From positions 62,001 through 126,000 of the forward strand of contig NC_011247.1 of assembly GCF_000019685.1 (NCBI RefSeq): a stretch of 64,000 nt of DNA. Direction: 5' to 3'. Source of the DNA: Borrelia duttonii Ly. Lineage in GTDB: Bacteria > Spirochaetota > Spirochaetia > Borreliales > Borreliaceae. Positions 36,957 through 46,042 of this stretch are shown here, one piece after another. Under the pieces are notes generated by a model. That model worked only from the letters and a program-made list of their open reading frames with translations, was not told the origin of the DNA and searched no databases. Position 1 is the first letter of the stretch. Each line of letters opens with the position of its first letter. Position numbers and translations under genes: made by a program.

Positions 36957-38032
36957 CAATCAACCTCCCGTCTTAAATAATCATTAATATCATCACTACT
37001 TATGTTTAACACAACACTCTTAAAACTATCATTATATTTAACACGAATAGACAAATCTAAACCCAAAACATTATCTCTCTTAAGTCCAAACTTAATATCA
37101 CCAAAAGACACAATAAGTCCCCTCTCTTTAAATTCTTTAAATAAACACTCAAGTCCTGCTGTATAAGCATTTGGTTTCCCATCAGCAAATTTTAATTCAC
37201 TAAGCTTACTATTTTGCCTATGATTTCGATTCCAAATACGAATAAGTTCATGTGTTGATTCATTCTTTAAAAGACAATAAGTGAATGCCTCATCAATTGG
37301 CATTGATGAACAATCTACCGCTTCCTTAAATGCCAAAACACCATCTCTACCGGTTTCATTTAAAAGCGAATAAAAATTAATATTATTACGTCTTAAATTA
37401 TTAATCAAAGTTGCATCATAAATTGGACTTGCTCGTAATGTAATTCCATAAGGATTTACAGAATGAAACATGCTAGCTTCATATAAATATTTAGCTACAA
37501 ATTTAAGATGTAAATTATCAGCACCATTATCATAAACCAAAATAACACCATCCCTCTGACTTACTGGTAACGCTTCCAAAAATTCAGGCAGTCTATTAAG
37601 ATTTGTTGAGAATACTACAAATTTAACAAGACCTTTAATCATATTCCATTCTGCTCCAAAATTTTCTTCTAGATTAGCAACAAATATAACAACTACATGT
37701 ATATTTTTCTTTAAAAACTGAACAACATCTTCTATATTTTCGTAGATATAAAAATCAAAAGACCTAAGCCCCTCCTCATTAAAAAAATCATTGCTACTCT
37801 TTATTAAAAACTCAATCTGATCGGCAGCTAATTTAACCTTTCCTACATCTGTTTTAACATCATCTCTTACACTCATAGAAGTTAAAAAATCTCTAAAACT
37901 TCCACTAGCCAAGACGAAATGCCCTTTTTCTAAAACATCACTCTTATAAATAAGCAAAGGATTATAATAACCAATATTATTCAACTTCACTTTATCTTCA
38001 ATTAAATTGACATTAATTGTATCTTGTGGCAT
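36956..38032 (-). CDS. phage contractile tail sheath protein (DUF787-like)
   Basis: 358 residues. N-terminus 'MPQDTINVNLIEDKVKLNNIGYYNPLLIYK' is the typical opening of short sheath proteins. A central alpha/beta domain follows ('HVVVIFVANL', 'RDGVILVYDNGADNLHLKF'), and the C-terminal domain ('LIVSFGDIKFGLKRDN', 'DINDYLRREVD') would make inter-subunit strands. It is coupled to the tube gene. Presence of a sheath means a contractile (myovirus-like) tail, as reported for the Borrelia cp32 phage. AGGAG precedes the ATG. Confidence 0.7.
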   Translation of the reverse strand: MPQDTINVNLIEDKVKLNNIGYYNPLLIYKSDVLEKGHFVLASGSFRDFLTSMSVRDDVKTDVGKVKLAADQIEFLIKSSNDFFNEEGLRSFDFYIYENIEDVVQFLKKNIHVVVIFVANLEENFGAEWNMIKGLVKFVVFSTNLNRLPEFLEALPVSQRDGVILVYDNGADNLHLKFVAKYLYEASMFHSVNPYGITLRASPIYDATLINNLRRNNINFYSLLNETGRDGVLAFKEAVDCSSMPIDEAFTYCLLKNESTHELIRIWNRNHRQNSKLSELKFADGKPNAYTAGLECLFKEFKERGLIVSFGDIKFGLKRDNVLGLDLSIRVKYNDSFKSVVLNISSDDINDYLRREVD

Positions 38033-38077
38033 ATTATCTCCTATTTTTAAATTTAACTTTTAAGTTTAATTTATTTT

Positions 38078-38626
38078 TTAATCTATTTTATTTTCAACAA
38101 TTTGTATATTTGCCCTGTAATTCTGACTAAGTCCCAAAACACCTTTTAATCCATTACAAGAAGTCTTAACAAACCCTCCATTTATTAAATCACTTGTGGA
38201 TTTTAAATAATAATTCAAAGATAAATCATATTCCTTTTCTAAAGGATTTTGTTTTAAAAACTTAAATTCAAATGCATTCTCATGCAAAAATTCTAAAAAA
38301 TATTCATAAATAGTATGCAATCCAACATATATCTTAAGTTCTCCAACCTCTCCCACAAATCCCAAAAAGAAAAGTATAAATTTAAATCCAAACTCATTAA
38401 CATTCTCATAAAAACTCCCACTTCTAAAATTCCTAACATCCAAAGAATCAAAACCTTCAGGCCTTATTACTAAAAGATAAGAACCATTAATTTCTAGATC
38501 ATTTAAATATAAAGGATTATAAGAATTGATAATCTTCACTTTTAAAGAATGTTTCTTTAAATAATCTTTAAACTCAAACAATATTTTTACTAAAAAAGTT
38601 TGAGATTCATATAAACTCAGTAACAC
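38078..38626 (-). CDS. phage tail terminator or completion protein (DUF764-like)
   Basis: 182 residues from a GTG with GGAG 8 nt upstream. It begins 'LLSLYESQTFLVKILFEFKDYLKKHSLKVKI'; the rest alternates strands and helices. Position between the connector proteins and the sheath matches a tail terminator. The DUF764 name is from order and size only. Confidence 0.5.
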   Translation of the reverse strand: MLLSLYESQTFLVKILFEFKDYLKKHSLKVKIINSYNPLYLNDLEINGSYLLVIRPEGFDSLDVRNFRSGSFYENVNEFGFKFILFFLGFVGEVGELKIYVGLHTIYEYFLEFLHENAFEFKFLKQNPLEKEYDLSLNYYLKSTSDLINGGFVKTSCNGLKGVLGLSQNYRANIQIVENKID

Positions 38627-38658
38627 AAATATTCTCCAAATAAACGTAAAAATTTAAG

Positions 38659-39033
38659 TTAAAGTTTTCTAAGCATCAAAACAATATATCTAAATCTTTG
38701 ATTTAAAGAAAAATTTAAATGCCTACTTACACTTAAAATTTCCATAATATCATTACCCACTAATAATTGCTCTCCTGAATTAAAATCAAGAATATCTAAA
38801 GTATAAGTCTTTGCATGAATTTCTTTAACAAATATATTAGAACCAAAAAGCTCAATATTACTCTCACCACTTGGTAAAAACACTCCATCAAATTTAATAG
38901 GAGTTGTCTTATCAATCTTAATTTCATAAGAAAAATTGGTCCTGTTTTTAATTAAATTTTTCTTAAATAAAAACATTGGTTGTGTATACCTTTTCATATT
39001 GCGAACTATGGTTAAATTAATAGCATCCATCAT
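38659..39033 (-). CDS. phage head-tail joining protein (DUF1506-like)
   Basis: 124 residues, overlapping the upstream gene's stop (ATGATGG). Beta-rich with 'YEIKIDKTTPIKFDGVFLPSGES' and 'NIFVKEIHAKTYTLDILDF'. A small beta-barrel at this position is usually the stopper or head closure protein. A second ATG one codon later could also start it. Confidence 0.5.
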   Translation of the reverse strand: MMDAINLTIVRNMKRYTQPMFLFKKNLIKNRTNFSYEIKIDKTTPIKFDGVFLPSGESNIELFGSNIFVKEIHAKTYTLDILDFNSGEQLLVGNDIMEILSVSRHLNFSLNQRFRYIVLMLRKL

Positions 39034-39422
39034 ACAACCCCTATTAAAACTTTTCTATTAGTCTTAATATCCTCTACAAGATTATTAAAAGCAGAACAAA
39101 AATTATTAACCAAAACTTCACCACGCAATGCATCATCAAAATACTCAACTGATACTTCACCTAATCTTTCTGATTTAATTTTACCCAAATCAAAATACAA
39201 AAGTTTTCCTCGCTTTTTAAGTTCACATCCAATAAAATAATAAATAAGCAAAAATACATTACTTGAATTTAAATCTTTAAGTCCTAAACCCCTGCTAAGT
39301 AAAACATCCTCAAGTAACCCTATATACAAATTAAATTCTTCAAAATTAAAATCTAAACTCTTAATCATAAGTAAATTCAATATTTTAGAATAAATTTTAT
39401 CTAAATCCTCATTACTATCCAT
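39030..39422 (-). CDS. phage head completion/adaptor protein (DUF3890-like)
   Basis: 130 residues from the ATG that follows the capsid gene's stop by 3 nt (MDSNEDLDKIYSK). An in-frame TTG four codons upstream overlaps the capsid gene and could be the coupled start. All-helical ('LLMIKSLDFNFEEFNLYIGLLEDVLL', 'LLIYYFIGCELKKRGKLLYFDLGKIKSERLGEVSVEYFDDAL'), typical of adaptor proteins between portal and stopper. No strong ribosome site, so translation is probably coupled. Confidence 0.52.
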   Translation of the reverse strand: MDSNEDLDKIYSKILNLLMIKSLDFNFEEFNLYIGLLEDVLLSRGLGLKDLNSSNVFLLIYYFIGCELKKRGKLLYFDLGKIKSERLGEVSVEYFDDALRGEVLVNNFCSAFNNLVEDIKTNRKVLIGVV

Positions 39423-39424
39423 TA

Positions 39425-40348
39425 TTATGTCCAACTTATCTTAAATCTAAGTATTGATTTTTCACTTGCAAGAATACTTCCAATAGAAAAATCCAAAAAA
39501 CTAGTTCTAAAATTACTACTTGACATTTGTGTATATGCATTTAAAATTGGAGGATGTCCATCTTTTAGCAATAAAAGCTTAGAACTTTTTGGATAAATTA
39601 ACATCTCATCATCCAATAAATTGGTAGTCTCAAGCTCAATATCAGCATCATTATTTATTGCTCTTAGAGAATCAAACAACACATCTTTATATGAATAATT
39701 ATTATTACTCAATCTCTCAAGCAATATCGCTTTAATTTTAGGAGTTGTAAGTACTCTAAAAGGCACTCCTCGCTCATCTTCTACATTAATATTACCAATC
39801 TCATCATTACAAGCCTTTATTAAATCAGAAGCTTTAGTAATTTTAATATTTTTATCTATTTGTCCTGGAATATTAAGTAATCCATACATAGTTTCTCTAT
39901 TAGAATCATCAACCAAAAGTGTTCTCTCTCTAGAACCAGAAAAACACAAACCACCCCTTAAATAATGTGAACTTAAAAGTTTATGTATTTGTGATAAGGA
40001 ATACCTAAGTCCTTCTCTCATATTAATATTATTAACTGCTTGAATATCCAATCTGCCATCAGGTGCATAATATGTAAATGCATATTGAAAAGGTAAATAA
40101 TTAACAAGAACAACTTGTCTTTTAAACTTAATAGTAGCAACCGTACTAAAATCATTTACTTTCAGTGTTGGTAAATCCACGATACTAGAATTCCATTTAA
40201 TAACTCGCTCACTTGTAAGTGATGCATCATTAGTTTCTATTTGTTCATTATCAAAAAAATGATAATATTCAGGGATTGGCCTATCAACAAAAAGAGAATC
40301 TCTAAGAGTATTTACAAATTCTTCATTATTAAATAAACTTTCACTCAA
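39425..40348 (-). CDS. phage major capsid protein
   Basis: 307 residues from a TTG (GGAGAT about 10 nt upstream). Features of the HK97-like fold: 'FSTVATIKFKRQVVLVNYLPFQYAFTYYAPDGRLD', 'INMREGLRYSLSQIHKLLSSHYL' (spine-helix position), 'ETMYGLLNIPGQ' as in many coat proteins, 'DLIKACNDEIGNINVE', and 'PFRVLTTPKIKAILLERL'. A C-terminal strand pair ends 'LRFKISWT'. It lies after the decoration-like protein and before the head-tail connectors. No separate maturation protease is seen between portal and capsid. Confidence 0.68.
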   Translation of the reverse strand: MSESLFNNEEFVNTLRDSLFVDRPIPEYYHFFDNEQIETNDASLTSERVIKWNSSIVDLPTLKVNDFSTVATIKFKRQVVLVNYLPFQYAFTYYAPDGRLDIQAVNNINMREGLRYSLSQIHKLLSSHYLRGGLCFSGSRERTLLVDDSNRETMYGLLNIPGQIDKNIKITKASDLIKACNDEIGNINVEDERGVPFRVLTTPKIKAILLERLSNNNYSYKDVLFDSLRAINNDADIELETTNLLDDEMLIYPKSSKLLLLKDGHPPILNAYTQMSSSNFRTSFLDFSIGSILASEKSILRFKISWT

Positions 40349-40444
40349 TGTTTAATATCTCCTTAATTTTAACTAATTTTTTCAAATTTATTTTTAAAAT
40401 TGAATTATTAATTCAATTACTATTTAAATTACCATATCATTTAC

Positions 40445-41038
40445 TTATAAAGGCTTACTGATAAGCATTACCTTTGCACCATAAAATCCTGACTTATCTT
40501 TAAACTCTAAAGCATCACTTAAAGCCAAAGCTTGCATATAAGTACCATTGGCCTTCACCTTTGAAAGTACTCCCATATCATCAAAAACCAATTTATCACC
40601 AGACTTAACATTCATATCTGACAACAAAATACATTCAAAACTATTTGCAATTGAGATGACTGTTGCTGTTCGTGTCAAATCATCATAATCTATGCAAATT
40701 CCATAAAGATCACTCCCACCACCACGTGTCACGCAAGTTGACATACCATTTTGCACAACAAGTTTAACTCCACGTTTATAGCAAAACCCAATATCTTGAT
40801 AATTTTCAAATTTATCTGCCAAAGAATACTGCAAGCCCCCTCTATGAGCAAAATAAATATCTAGAGATCCAAACTGAACCTCTCTATCAAAAACTGCTGG
40901 ATATGTGGTATGATCTTTTAGTCGCATCAAAACTTCTGATTGCTTGCCCAATTTTAAAGATGCAAGTTCACTCTCAAGTCTATCCTTTTCCCTAGTAAGT
41001 CTCTCGACACTGGCCTCTAATGCACTCTTATCTGCCAT
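40445..41038 (-). CDS. phage head decoration-like protein (DUF228-like)
   Basis: 197 residues. N-terminal coiled coil of about 30 residues ('SALEASVERLTREKDRLESELASL'), then a beta-rich domain: 'FGSLDIYFAHRGGLQYSL', 'CTCVTRGGG'-like turn, 'SGDKLVFDDMGVLSKVKANGTYMQALALSDAL', and 'GAKVMLISKPL'. The last part is typical of trimeric head-stabilising proteins. DUF228 proteins occur at this point of the cp32 operon. The coiled coil could drive trimerisation. AGGAGAG precedes the ATG. Confidence 0.58.
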   Translation of the reverse strand: MADKSALEASVERLTREKDRLESELASLKLGKQSEVLMRLKDHTTYPAVFDREVQFGSLDIYFAHRGGLQYSLADKFENYQDIGFCYKRGVKLVVQNGMSTCVTRGGGSDLYGICIDYDDLTRTATVISIANSFECILLSDMNVKSGDKLVFDDMGVLSKVKANGTYMQALALSDALEFKDKSGFYGAKVMLISKPL

Positions 41039-41093
41039 AAATACTCTCCTATTTTAAATTTATATTAAACTTAAATTAACTTAACTTAAAGAT

Positions 41094-41654
41094 TTAAACA
41101 TTATAAAAATCTTGCCTAATTTGCATCCACTCATTAAGCATTGCCTGTTTTAAATCTTTATAATCTTTTATTTTATGACTTGCATTTCTTAAATTTAACA
41201 CCTCCTGAACATTGCCTTTAGTAAAAGTCATAAGACCATATGAATTATTACTATTTTTAAATGAATCAATACTCACACTTGCAAGTCTTAGCAATATATC
41301 TTTAATCTGACTATTTAAATTTAAAATATCAAGACTACCTGCAACTGCCAATATTTGCTTCTCATCAACATATTTTTTAATGAGTTCACACACTTGAATA
41401 TCTAAAACTTCACCAAGTGCATGACCTGAATTAATAAGTTCTTTTGTATTATAACTTAAACTCAAGTTATCATCAGCAAGCCTAGTAATCCAAACAGCTC
41501 TAGTTAACAATTCATTATTATTAATATCATTACTGATATTATGTTCAAATTTATTATTAAGTTTATTATCAATATTTAAATCTTGATTTACATCAACAGT
41601 TTTATCACCATCTTCAATGTCATTCTTTAGATTAACACCAGAAGCCTTTATCAT
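41094..41654 (-). CDS. unrecognised phage head protein, possible scaffold
   Basis: 186 residues, overlapping the portal stop by 4 nt (ATGA), with AGGAGG 9 nt before the ATG. The N-terminal 55 residues are Asp/Asn/Lys-rich and probably disordered; the rest is helical ('ALGEVLDIQVCELIKKYVDE', 'LNEWMQIRQDFYNV'). Between portal and decoration protein one expects a scaffold or maturation protease; no protease motif is visible and the helical make-up favours a scaffold. No family recognised. Confidence 0.5.
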   Translation of the reverse strand: MIKASGVNLKNDIEDGDKTVDVNQDLNIDNKLNNKFEHNISNDINNNELLTRAVWITRLADDNLSLSYNTKELINSGHALGEVLDIQVCELIKKYVDEKQILAVAGSLDILNLNSQIKDILLRLASVSIDSFKNSNNSYGLMTFTKGNVQEVLNLRNASHKIKDYKDLKQAMLNEWMQIRQDFYNV

Positions 41655-42862
41655 TCACTAAACCTCCTAAAATTAAAATGTAATTTACTATTTAATATTT
41701 CTATCTCATCATCACTTAAAGAATTCGATCTTACAATATCTAAATACTTAGAATAAACATCAAGAAACATCTTATCTTCCTCCAATCTTTCTTTATCACT
41801 AAGTACAATTAGATCATTAAAACACATATTAAGCCTATAATACTTATTAAGCTTAATATTAACTGAGAGTGCTACTGCTTCCTGAACGGTATGTAAAAAA
41901 TCAATATAGTTAGTCCTATCTCCCTTACCATCACTCCCCAAACCCTTTACCTGCTCATTAAAATTTCTCGTCAATGGTTCTTTACTATCAGCACCTATTT
42001 TTGCTTTTACAAGTTCAAATGCATCCTTTAAAAAAGAGAGATCATATTTTATAACCTGCAAACTTGCTCCCTCATCAGCACTATAAAATACTCCATCATT
42101 ACTCAATCCACTCTTTAATCTCTCAATCACACGGCTAAGCTCATAATCGACTGTTTCCAAATTTTTTTGATTATCATCATTTTTAAAAAATGTAGAAAAT
42201 AAACCTCTGCCCTTACTACTAAAATGACTTATTTGATTCTTAGCATCCTGTAAAGCATCCATAAGACCAACCAATTGTTCGTCCTTGTAAAATAAAAAAT
42301 TATATTGCCCAATACGTTTTTCTATTTCTGTATATATCTGCTCTAACAAACAAATATCTAAAAGTAAACTTTGAGTGTAAACTGGTGTATGTTCATTCAA
42401 TACATAATCAAAATTCTCATAAATTATAACTCTACTTTTATGCACAATAATAAAAGTACCATCATCTTGAAAATACTTTAAATAATCACTATTGTGATCA
42501 TCTTTTATTCGATTATAATCTAAATACTTAAATCCAAATGGCAATTCATCATTAACACTTTTACTTAAATCTTCATACAAATCTTTAGGTCTAATTAAAA
42601 TATATCCAGCACCATTAAATCTATAACTTATAATTGCTTCAAGAAGTGCATTTGAAAGTTCTAAATTTAAAAATTGCAAACTACTATAATCAAGAGAATC
42701 TTTGAAAGATTCTAATTTAATTCCACACTTCAATGCATCTTCTGCTGAATTTTCTATATAATTCCTAAAGAATAACGAATATTTATAAAGCTTTAATGGA
42801 TCTATTGAATATCTTTTAAATAACGCATGTTCAAAATCATTCACATTTTTTTTAAATATCAT
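41651..42862 (-). CDS. phage portal protein
   Basis: 403 residues. The C-terminal part contains 'EPLTRNFNEQVKGLGSDGKG' followed by 'RTNYIDFLHTVQEAVALSVN', the portal signature (P-x-T-R-x-(F)...G.G..G...D..NY.D....Q). A long central helix region and clip-like loop precede it. The portal is the 12-mer vertex through which DNA enters the head. It is the first gene of the head and tail operon as it stands and has no clear ribosome site before its ATG, whereas the genes downstream do. The terminase expected just upstream is instead 20.7 kb away. Confidence 0.68.
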   Translation of the reverse strand: MIFKKNVNDFEHALFKRYSIDPLKLYKYSLFFRNYIENSAEDALKCGIKLESFKDSLDYSSLQFLNLELSNALLEAIISYRFNGAGYILIRPKDLYEDLSKSVNDELPFGFKYLDYNRIKDDHNSDYLKYFQDDGTFIIVHKSRVIIYENFDYVLNEHTPVYTQSLLLDICLLEQIYTEIEKRIGQYNFLFYKDEQLVGLMDALQDAKNQISHFSSKGRGLFSTFFKNDDNQKNLETVDYELSRVIERLKSGLSNDGVFYSADEGASLQVIKYDLSFLKDAFELVKAKIGADSKEPLTRNFNEQVKGLGSDGKGDRTNYIDFLHTVQEAVALSVNIKLNKYYRLNMCFNDLIVLSDKERLEEDKMFLDVYSKYLDIVRSNSLSDDEIEILNSKLHFNFRRFSE

Positions 42863-43026
42863 AAATTAATTATATCATTGATATTTAACTTTGTAAATTA
42901 AATATCAAAAATATCAATCAAATTTACAAATAATTATACATATACATCTATTTTTTGAGTCTTAATTTATTTAAGACTTTAAATAAAATTTATCAACAAT
43001 AAACATTATCAAAAATATAAATAAAT

Positions 43027-43056
43027 TTACCTTAAGACCCAAAAGTCTTAAGGTAA
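43027..43056 (-). terminator. terminator of the 43118-44398 gene
   Basis: A 12-bp perfect stem (TTACCTTAAGAC / GTCTTAAGGTAA) with a 6-nt loop, about 60 nt past the stop codon. It would also shield the phage operon from read-through. Confidence 0.72.
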
Positions 43057-43117
43057 GTAACTAAATTTATAAATATTTATAAATCCAAACAATAACCAAA
43101 ATAACTAAACTTATTTA

Positions 43118-44398
43118 TTATTGTCCAAAAATACCTCGTTTTAGTTGAGCCAAATCAGAACTATTAGAAGCGTGAAATTTAGCTTCCATCATCCATATTA
43201 AGTCTTGAGTATCTGCAGATTTATCAGAAGAATCAGCATAGTACCACAAAGTATCTGCCACATTTTCAAAGAATACTCTTATAGAACTAGAATAATCCTT
43301 ATAACAAAGAGCTAAATCAATCAAAGCTGCAACATGATCATAATTTTTAATATCACTAGAAGACTTAATTCCAGCTTTCTCTAAAATATCACTGTTATCT
43401 CTGACACCATTCTCAATTAAAGATTTAACTTCTGCTGAATTTGCAGCATTTTCCTTCATAAAGTCATAAAATTTTTTCACAGAGCGTCCAAGTTCCCATC
43501 TTCTTATATCACCAGCAATAGTATCTTCTTTGGACATACGCATTAATTTTTCATATTTTGTTTCAATTTTCTCTTTATAATCTTGACGGTTTTTAAGTCC
43601 ACTAGAATAGGAATTTTTATCTATAAGAGCAATAACATCTTTAAGATGTTTTTCTAAAAAATTAAACATCTTTTTCTCATCATCAGAAATATACATTTTT
43701 GTAGCTCTTTCTCCTGGACGAACCTTGTAAGTTTGACAGTAAACTTTAGGACGTGATTCATTATTCATTTTGTGTCCAGAATAATTTGTAGGCTTTTCAT
43801 ATGTATTTTGCTTAGTAGAAACAGAAACAGGTTTTCTGGTTTTTACAACAGGAGAAGCAACTACTTGTTTAATTGCACCATTAACATCTCCTTCTAATTT
43901 AGCAACCAAAGATTTAAAATCTGAACCCTTAGCAACAACCTCTGATACATTAGCAACTAAATCTCCTTGCACCTCACCTGGCTTACCAAAAACTTCTGCC
44001 TTAACATCAGCAACCAATTTCTTAGCACCATCAAGAGCAACAACCATTGCCTCCCCAACAGCAGAAACATCAATCTTACCATCTCTATCAACATTAACAG
44101 AAATTGAGCCTTTACCTTCAGCACCAATAACAACATCTTTATCTTTATAAACAAAAGTACCATCTTCATTTAGAACAACAACATTACCATGTTCATCAAA
44201 ATAATTACCCTGATCATCAACATAATAATATTCATATTCAACATGTTCCTCGATAAGATCACCCAAGAAACGTTCTGCACCTTCAATAATAGTTTGCAAC
44301 CTATCTTTCCCTTCATCATCTTTACCAAGCAATCCAGTCAAATCACAACCAAATGATAAGATGATTAAGAGAGTAATAAAAATTTTATAAATCTTCAT
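43118..44398 (-). CDS. lipoprotein with Erp/Elp-like C-terminal domain
   Basis: 426 residues. Leader MKIYKIFITLLIILSFGC, lipid cysteine 18; AAGGAGG ribosome site. An N-terminal segment is rich in Tyr, Asp and Glu ('EEHVEYEYYYVDDQGNYFDEHG'-type run, about 50-72), then a Val/Ala/Gly/Asp middle part and a Lys/Thr/Ser linker. The C-terminal ~180 residues are helical ('MFNFLEKHLKDVIALIDKN', 'WELGRSVKKFYDFMKENA', 'SIRVFFENVADTLWYYAD'). The layout resembles the OspEF-related Erp/Elp lipoprotein C-terminus and the 55106-57307 protein. The Lyme relatives bind factor H or laminin; no such claim can be made here. Confidence 0.6.
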   Translation of the reverse strand: MKIYKIFITLLIILSFGCDLTGLLGKDDEGKDRLQTIIEGAERFLGDLIEEHVEYEYYYVDDQGNYFDEHGNVVVLNEDGTFVYKDKDVVIGAEGKGSISVNVDRDGKIDVSAVGEAMVVALDGAKKLVADVKAEVFGKPGEVQGDLVANVSEVVAKGSDFKSLVAKLEGDVNGAIKQVVASPVVKTRKPVSVSTKQNTYEKPTNYSGHKMNNESRPKVYCQTYKVRPGERATKMYISDDEKKMFNFLEKHLKDVIALIDKNSYSSGLKNRQDYKEKIETKYEKLMRMSKEDTIAGDIRRWELGRSVKKFYDFMKENAANSAEVKSLIENGVRDNSDILEKAGIKSSSDIKNYDHVAALIDLALCYKDYSSSIRVFFENVADTLWYYADSSDKSADTQDLIWMMEAKFHASNSSDLAQLKRGIFGQ

Positions 44399-44693
44399 TA
44401 TTTTCCTCCTTACATAAGTTAAATAAATTTTTAAATACTAAGTTTAACAAATATACACCAATAAATTAAAATTTAAAGAACAAATATATAAAAATGATTG
44501 TAAGCCATCTTCTATAACAATTATTTTGAAACTGTTTACATAAAAGCAAACATGCTCTACATTTCAATTAATGCCAATCGCAAATACAGATAAAAATATA
44601 AATATATTTATCCCAATATAATTAAAACAATATTGTTATATTAATTTAATTATGTTAGTTTTTAAAATACGTTTAAATAAATGGAGAATGTTT

Positions 44694-45732
44694 ATGCAAA
44701 AATTATCACAAATATTTATTATTTTATGTTTATTAACAAACTGCGATCTTAAAACAAAACAAAGGGTTGATGATGGGGGGGGTTGATGAGCAAAATCCTA
44801 AATCAACACAACAACAAACAGAGCCAACAGAGCCAGAAATAACATTTAATCAAGAAGCTCAAAAAATAATACAAAAACTAAATCCTGAAGAGAATGAAGC
44901 ATTAATGTTTGTAATCAATGCTTTATACAATAAAAAAACAGATAAAGACAACAAAGCTTATACAATCAAACAAATTAATGACTTTATAATACATTTGGAT
45001 GCAGAACAAATTAGAGAGATGATTGCAAATACTATAAAAGTATTAAAAGAAACAAATATAAAAGTATTAAAAGATAAAAAAGAGACAAATGAAGGATTTG
45101 AAAACATTAGGCATTACCCCCACGGCAAAGAGCTAAATAAACGACTAAAGAAAATAATAAATAAATATATGGAAGATATTCAACAAGCTGCTAATCAAGT
45201 TTCTTTTGATATTGCAAAAATTAATATCCAAAACACACTTATAGATAATGATGAAATAAAAAAAATATATGATGAGGAAAACCGAGCCATAGAGGTTCAA
45301 AGAATGCACGACAGAGCAAAAAAAGAAGACAAAGATTCATGGTATCCATATTATGCCTTCCTACATTTTGTAATAATACCTGAAAAAAGTTGCACACATG
45401 ACCAATTCAACCAGTTTATATTAAATAGGGGACCAAATAAAATAAAAACCATATTTAAAAAATTGACACCAGCTCTAAAAGCTGAAAAAAGTGCAAAAAA
45501 AACGATTTTCCAAATTGCTGATAAGTGTCAACAAGATAAACTATATTCGACACTATGCTTACATGCTATAAATTCACGCAAAGCAATGATACAAGCTATT
45601 GCTAATGGTAATCTTGACTTTGATCAAATTGAGGCAAATTTGATGCAACTTCCTTCTTACTTAGATCAAATTAAAGCACTTCAAAAACAAGCAGAAGATA
45701 TTTTAAAAGATCAAAAAGAAGAAACTAAATGA
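44694..45732 (+). pseudogene. BTA121-like lipoprotein gene, out of frame at a G8 tract
   Basis: ATG with GGAG upstream. The first frame gives leader MQKLSQIFIILCLLTNC (lipid cysteine 17), 'DLKTKQRVDDGGG' and a stop at the end of eight consecutive G (44775-44782). With seven G the frame joins '..VDEQNPKSTQQQ' and runs to 45732, making a 345-residue protein. The body has one full BTA121-like unit ('EENEALMFVINALYN', 'INDFIIHLDAEQIREMIANTIKVLK', 'AANQVSFDIAKINIQN') and a shorter terminal unit. The long homopolymer at the start of the mature part makes this a candidate on/off switch; translation of the body alone from the ATG beside the tract would give a leaderless product. Confidence 0.72.
44775..44782 (+). 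repeat. G8 homopolymer within coding sequence
   Basis: Eight consecutive G in an otherwise very AT-rich region, about 27 codons into the 44694 gene. It is the longest G or C run I noticed in the window. Gain or loss of single bases would switch the reading frame: seven or ten G give the full-length product. Confidence 0.9.
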
Positions 45733-46042
45733 ATAAAACCAACAAAAATCATGCTTAGCAAGCTTTAGCAAAGCTATACATATAATACAAAATTAAAAGA
45801 AACAATCTCCATCAATATACGATGGAGATTAATATTAATTCATATTTAATTAAATCTAAAAACAAACTCTAAATAAACTAATTAAGTCTAAAAAAAGAAA
45901 ATCATACTGCTTAAACAACTATTTAATTTATAATCTTCTTGATTACCCGACTTAAAAATAAATACATAAATCATATTTTACATTTGTATATATCTTGAAT
46001 ATTTCTATACATGATAAAATAAATTAAAAGCGAGGATGCATA
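45733..46042. other. gap with terminator and promoter region
   Basis: No gene. It holds the terminator at 45804-45830. TTGAAT near 46002-46007 followed by TGATAA about 11-12 nt later is too closely spaced to be called a promoter. Confidence 0.4.
45804..45830 (+). terminator. terminator of the 44694-45732 gene
   Basis: A 10-bp perfect stem (AATCTCCATC / GATGGAGATT) with a 7-nt loop. Nearly the same stem recurs at 54936-54966 after the last gene of the series. Confidence 0.7.
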
